DNA of 64,000 nt, taken from assembly GCA_026874595.1 (NCBI GenBank), contig CM049311.1, forward strand, positions 31,639,176-31,703,175. The letters run 5' to 3'. Below the pieces are notes generated by a model. That model had not been told where the DNA came from and searched no databases. It saw nothing but the letters and a program-made list of their open reading frames with translations. Positions 59,442 through 64,000 of this stretch are shown here, piece by piece. The stretch is from Sipunculus nudus (lineage: Eukaryota > Annelida > Sipuncula > Golfingiida > Sipunculidae). Position 1 is the first letter of the stretch; each line of letters begins with the position of its first letter. The translations under genes and the position numbers were made by a program.

Positions 59442-60160
59442 CTGCAAGAATAAAACACAAACTGTAAATAATATTCAGTAATGTTTTAACTTTGATAACT
59501 GCATATTTTTTTGCATTTCATCATGGGATTAATCATTAATGCACATGCTGTTGGGTGGTACCACTTTTTCTTATGGTTCTCTGCCTCATATACAGTGCAA
59601 TTATTGAAGATGCGTGGCAAATACCATACCACACCAGTAAGTTTGGAGTTTCAATCAGTCCCCCCTCCCCCTACCTTTTTGTAGGGCTTCTTTAAGTCTT
59701 TCTGGGTTGGACCTTCCCTATCCAAAATCCTGGATCCGCCCCTAACAAATATTTTTTTTTTTTTTGCCTTCCCTTGTTTGTGCTGGCCAAAGTCATAGAT
59801 CACAAATTTGCATCTGATACTTATTTTTGAACATGACCCAAATTCGAGGTCCTACACTCCATTGCTGATTCCTATTATCACCCAGTTGCAGGCTTTTTTA
59901 TTAGGGGGGGGGGGGCTACTCGTGCTTGCTTGGACTTTGTGAAAATTTATTATCTTCTATGGAAGGTCACTGTGTACAGCAGTTAGTCACACTGTTTATT
60001 GTATGATAGTGTTGTGCCAATTACGCTTACAGTGATGATTGGTTGTTTTCTTTCATAATCATTTAATACGCTGCATCTATGCATAATTGATCACAAGCAA
60101 TTATGCATGCACATGTAATGCAAAGTCATATTACCTAGTGAAATATTTCAGTCCTGTCAG

Positions 60161-60238
<78 letters not shown>

Positions 60239-61929
60239 TATGGAGGGTGGGAAAAAAGTAGCAAACAAAATATTTACACTGAACTTGGGGCAGCAGACAA
60301 GTGTCAACATCCCTGCTGTTACCTTGACCTTTCAAAATTATAAACATGAGTTCTTTTATTTGTGCATGTTATTATTTGACCCTCCATCTGCCAATGTTAC
60401 TATTATATAGTATACCAACCTGAAGACCACTCATGACATGTATATTATTACTATGATAACATTATTTTAATATCAAGTCTTTAAGTTAATACCAACTTAT
60501 ACAGCCAAATTCACTAAAATATATACGGTACATAAAATAACTGATTAGTAATCGAACTTTTTTTTTGTTTCTATTATCAAACAAATTTTGAAATTAAATT
60601 TCTACCATTATTCTATGACAAGCATGCATGGGGAATTAGGGTCTTAAGTGGTGCTTAAGAATCAAGTATATAAACACAGAATAACCTATTACAAGCCACC
60701 AGTACGCAGCAAATTTTATATATGTCTATTGGTGGCCCAATTACTATGATCAAGAATCTAGTTTTTTTTTAGAAAGAGAAGTTTCTTACATGCCCAGCGG
60801 AGAAAAAGATACCATGCAAGATGTATTTTGTCCATCTTAAATCATCAACTCTCTCATGTACATATACTTACAAAGCAAACAATATTGGCTGTGTTGAGTT
60901 CTGTCGATAAAGTAACCCTCAGTGAAGTAACCCCAAGTGATTCAGTACCAGTTAAACTAGTATGAACTGTACCGGGCTGTAACATTCAACCCTCTTCCCT
61001 GTGGACTGTACAGTCTGTGCTGCCAGCCACACAGGGGGCTCTAATAATGTGTGTAGCCCGCATGCACTATAGCTGGCAGTTCTAAAACATCTTGAGCATC
61101 CCAAGACCTTCTAACTGCATTATTTCAACAAATACATCAGCTTGGTCAAAGGTCATAGGTCTCACAAGATACATTTGTACCTGGTATGTTATGCTTGCCT
61201 CCCCCAGGGATTACAGATAGCAGCTAAAGCCACTGACCACCACTCCTCCTCATGAAGGTTAATGTTTTACCTCTGCTATGTTCACACAGGATGGTAACAA
61301 TAGACAATCACTGAATGTACCCTGATATACAGCATATGTTAGTGATGGCTAGGAATTCTATTATACAGCTAATTGACTTGCAGTATATTACATGTTTTAT
61401 ATATTTAACAAGGATTGTGTAACAGGGCTCCAAATTAAATAGAACCAGACCACCAGAATATGTGGCCAGTTTTAAGGGAGATATGGCAAGATAAGAACCT
61501 GGAGCTGCATAAGAAAAAGAGAGATGGACAAACCAATCATTTTATTTCCCATTCTATTTCCCATTTTATAAATTTGCAATATAAGATTATAACATATACA
61601 TATCTGAATATACAAACTGATACACAATAAAAAGGATTATCATTTATCCCTTATTTTGCTCATACAGCATCGCATTATGCATACATCTAATCTAAAAAAA
61701 TATAGATTTTAAAAATTTGCAAATAATAGATATATGAAAATATAACTTGATTTAGAATTCACAATTCTAAATAAAACCATTATTTATCTTTAATTTGGCT
61801 CATATATTATCATTGCATAATGATGGGTTAAGTTTTATTTTAATTCATTAAATTATTTAAAAGGAAATAAATTTCTTTAAACATGCTACATTAACCCTGG
61901 ATTACTTGTTGAAATTACTATCTCAAGTT
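59442..61929. other. Upstream region of gene 2, no coding feature
   Basis: Contains a repeat-end fragment with TCCTGGATCCGCCCCTAAC (about 59730-59748), a G run (about 59904-59916) and a (CATA)n(AT)n microsatellite. A non-coding first exon and promoter may lie here but nothing decisive is visible. Confidence 0.4.
60157..60238. repeat. (CATA)n(AT)n compound microsatellite
   Basis: About six CATA repeats followed by interrupted AT repeats. Confidence 0.95.
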
Positions 61930-62100
61930 AAGTTTTGTACATTGGAGCAGAGCAACTGTATAGTTAAAAAAATACAGTTCAAACAATAACAATTATTGCA
62001 TTACACTAGGTGAATATTTATGTGTGTGTGTGGGGGGGGGGGGGAGTGCTGGGGGGATATGAGAATTACTGTACACCTGTGACAGCAGGTATGCTCTACC
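61930..62100. repeat. Segment shared with the foldback loop (14.33-14.49 kb)
   Basis: See 14330-14490. The (GT)n-G13 stretch at about 62020-62044 is followed by GAGAATTACTGTACACCTGT and GACAG, as in the loop copy. Confidence 0.45.
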
Positions 62101-64000
62101 AGTATTGCATTACTCCTAAGGTTACCCAGCAGGGCTGGAGTGACCAGAAGTGGGCTGGCTGGGGTTTTTAATGCAAGTAAATACAATAGGGCCTCCAAAT
62201 AAAAATTCAATTTCTAGGAAATATATGCATAAATAGTTATTGTAAACATGAATACATTAACACCAGTGGTTTTCAAAGTGGGCAGTTTTGAAGTTTAACA
62301 ATAGGTTTTTACTGGAAAACGGAGGTTTTTCCTCAAGTTCTCAAAGGAATGAAGTGGAAGTGACTAAGTTTCCAGAACTTGGGGACATCTAACTATGTAG
62401 AATTTTCCATTCATAGGTCCAACAGTTTCAAAACATGCCTTGTTAAAGGCCGGCTGTTGGACAGACGACAGACAAAGAACCATCACTATAGCTCAGATGA
62501 CTAACATTACTTTATACAATAAATTATAAACAGCTGAGCTAAAATTAAAAATGCAAGGTCCAGTCAAATCTTAGGGGTTCTGCATGATAAACTGCTGGAC
62601 CTCACTGACTGGGAGAAAAATTTTTAATTTCAAACCCTGTATAATATGTAAACAAACAAGCGAGGAATATACAGAATATTAAGACAAAGGTTAAGTGATC
62701 CCTGATACACAAGTTGGACTATTGCACTTTGGTTGTCACCATATTGTTACAAGGTGATTTTGTTTGTGTTTAACTTGTAACACTGGGTGAGAGAGACACA
62801 AGAGGAGGTTGGTATACACTTGACCTAATTCCAGATCAGTTTACATGTTGTTACAGCAGAAGGGTGCTGCTCTCTTTTGTGCCAAAACTCTGAGAGAACG
62901 GGCGCCATGCATGCTGATGACGAAAACTTGCATAACTAGGAAACCCGGTTAGTAGGGTCCAAATGGCTGAAACTGCAAGTACAATGCCTATAGGTCTCGA
63001 AGACAATGTCATTCACAAGATCGAGTTCGGCTCTCAAATGGCATGGCCGGGTCTCCGCTGCTGGAAATGGTGGAGGGAGTGTGGGTTGCTTCTGGCTTTG
63101 TGGCTGTGGATGCTGTAGCTTTCTAAAAAGGTCACCGGCTCAGGATGGATGGTGGTGGCCTTTGCGGCTCCCTGCTTGGCTTGGCATGGCACTGTGATTG
63201 TTGGCTCAGAGAACATACTTAAGGAGCGCACAGGGCTGAGGTCTTGACCGCAGCAACCTGGAGCTGCTGGATGAGCGTATACTTTCTTTGCCTTGGTTGG
63301 GCGCCATGCAACTTTTTTATACAGTCGTCATATGACATATGAGTTGACATATGAGACAAACATATCTAAAGTTCTGCATTTCATTGTAAAAGCCATTCCT
63401 TATTGGACGACTTAAAGTAGGTCACAATTAAGTCAGAGTTGGAAGTGTACTTTCTGGGTTTTCGACAACTTGATTGGACCAAAGTTTCCTAGATGATTCT
63501 ATGTCTGACTCCATGTGGAACTTAATATGTGAAGCTAATTTCCTTACCTATGATGTCACTGTTATAATCAATTTTGCCTGAACTCTCAATTTAGCTGTTC
63601 TGGCAGATCTGGGTAAGCAGTAATTGTTGATCTAAGTAATTATTGTTTTTCTGACTCACAAAGCCAAGTACTTACTGAAAGCAATAAATTTTCCTGGCTC
63701 AGTCTGAATATCAGTACACTGAAGTGCACTAAGTTAAACACTGATGTTTTCTTGCTGCTTGAAATAATTTTAAAGATTCTAAATATTAAAATGTTGAGAC
63801 ATTGCTTTTATATAAATTTTTTAACTAGAATACAGGTAGTCGACAAGTGATTATGTGTAGCTCTTTATCATACGCAATATTGGTGACGCCACCTGCAACC
63901 ATTTTTGCAAAGCGTCCATCTGTTTGTCTGCTGTGGGATAACATCACTCATATCTCAGTAGTTGTTTGACATATCTGCCCAAATTTTGCATATTTATACA
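62101..64000. other. Gene-free right edge of the window
   Basis: No gene recognised. From about 63.86 kb the degenerate repeat family returns (TGGTGACGCCACCTGCAACC at 63881). The short open frames near 63.0-63.2 kb have biased composition and no recognisable domain. Confidence 0.4.

Noticed and set aside
63006-63197. A possible small protein rich in Gly, Cys and Trp.
   Set aside because: Biased composition, no recognisable domain, no supporting splice or start context, and an overlapping frame on the other strand of equal length.

Overview
The window looks like nuclear DNA of an AT-rich, repeat-laden marine invertebrate, probably a lophotrochozoan such as a mollusc. This rests on intron-containing genes, long (AT)n microsatellites, many small inverted-repeat transposons, degenerate repeats of about 150 bp carrying GGTGGCGCCACC and AGGTCA motifs, and an Academ-like DNA transposon. 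The species is an inference. Only two host genes look functional.

Region 1 (1-20.8 kb) is dominated by one exceptional object, a 20,003-bp foldback element at 789-20791. It is flanked by a perfect 10-bp direct repeat, CTGCTCACAG (779-788 and 20792-20801). Its two ends match in inverted orientation over about 300 bp. Each arm then continues as a tandem array of about 533-bp units (three sub-repeats of about 177 bp), roughly 12.9 kb on the left and 3.4 kb on the right. Left-arm units are grouped into near-identical higher-order blocks of 1,067, 1,598 and 2,132 bp. The 3-kb AT-rich loop carries no transposase. It holds a decayed, still intron-bearing NADAR-domain gene copy and a truncated LINE reverse transcriptase piece. 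TSD length, long inverted repeats and captured gene pieces recall Mutator-like and FB/foldback elements, but the family is not settled.

Region 2 (20.8-31 kb) is gene-free. It contains a 0.6-kb MITE, degenerate repeats of about 150 bp (some with nuclear-receptor-like half-sites), two direct copies of a larger composite repeat, and a tandem dimer of a tRNA-like SINE.

Region 3 (31-59.4 kb) holds two convergent paralogous genes for predicted type II membrane glycosyltransferase-like proteins. Gene 1 (+, 31171-34777, 709 aa) and gene 2 (-, 59417-52379, 1,016 aa) share an N-terminal membrane anchor, two GT-A-like domains (RINDD and RDxDSR motifs), and one phase-2 intron at exactly the same codon. 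Gene 2 has an extra C-terminal region of about 380 residues that may be GT-B-like. Both introns contain repeats.

Between the two genes lies a 6.1-kb DNA transposon (38495-44577) with matching terminal inverted repeats. Its protein combines a DDE-like transposase, a FEN1/XPG-type nuclease and a C-terminal cluster of eight to nine cysteines, as reported for the Academ superfamily. Its reading frame is broken. Several small non-autonomous elements surround it: MULE-like at 48611-49145, pogo/Tigger-like at 46125-46304, hAT-like at 55149-56435, and two unclassified. Two of the insertions can be checked against un-inserted paralogous copies within the window.

Region 4 (59.4-64 kb) is upstream of gene 2 and contains microsatellites and repeat fragments, with no recognisable gene.
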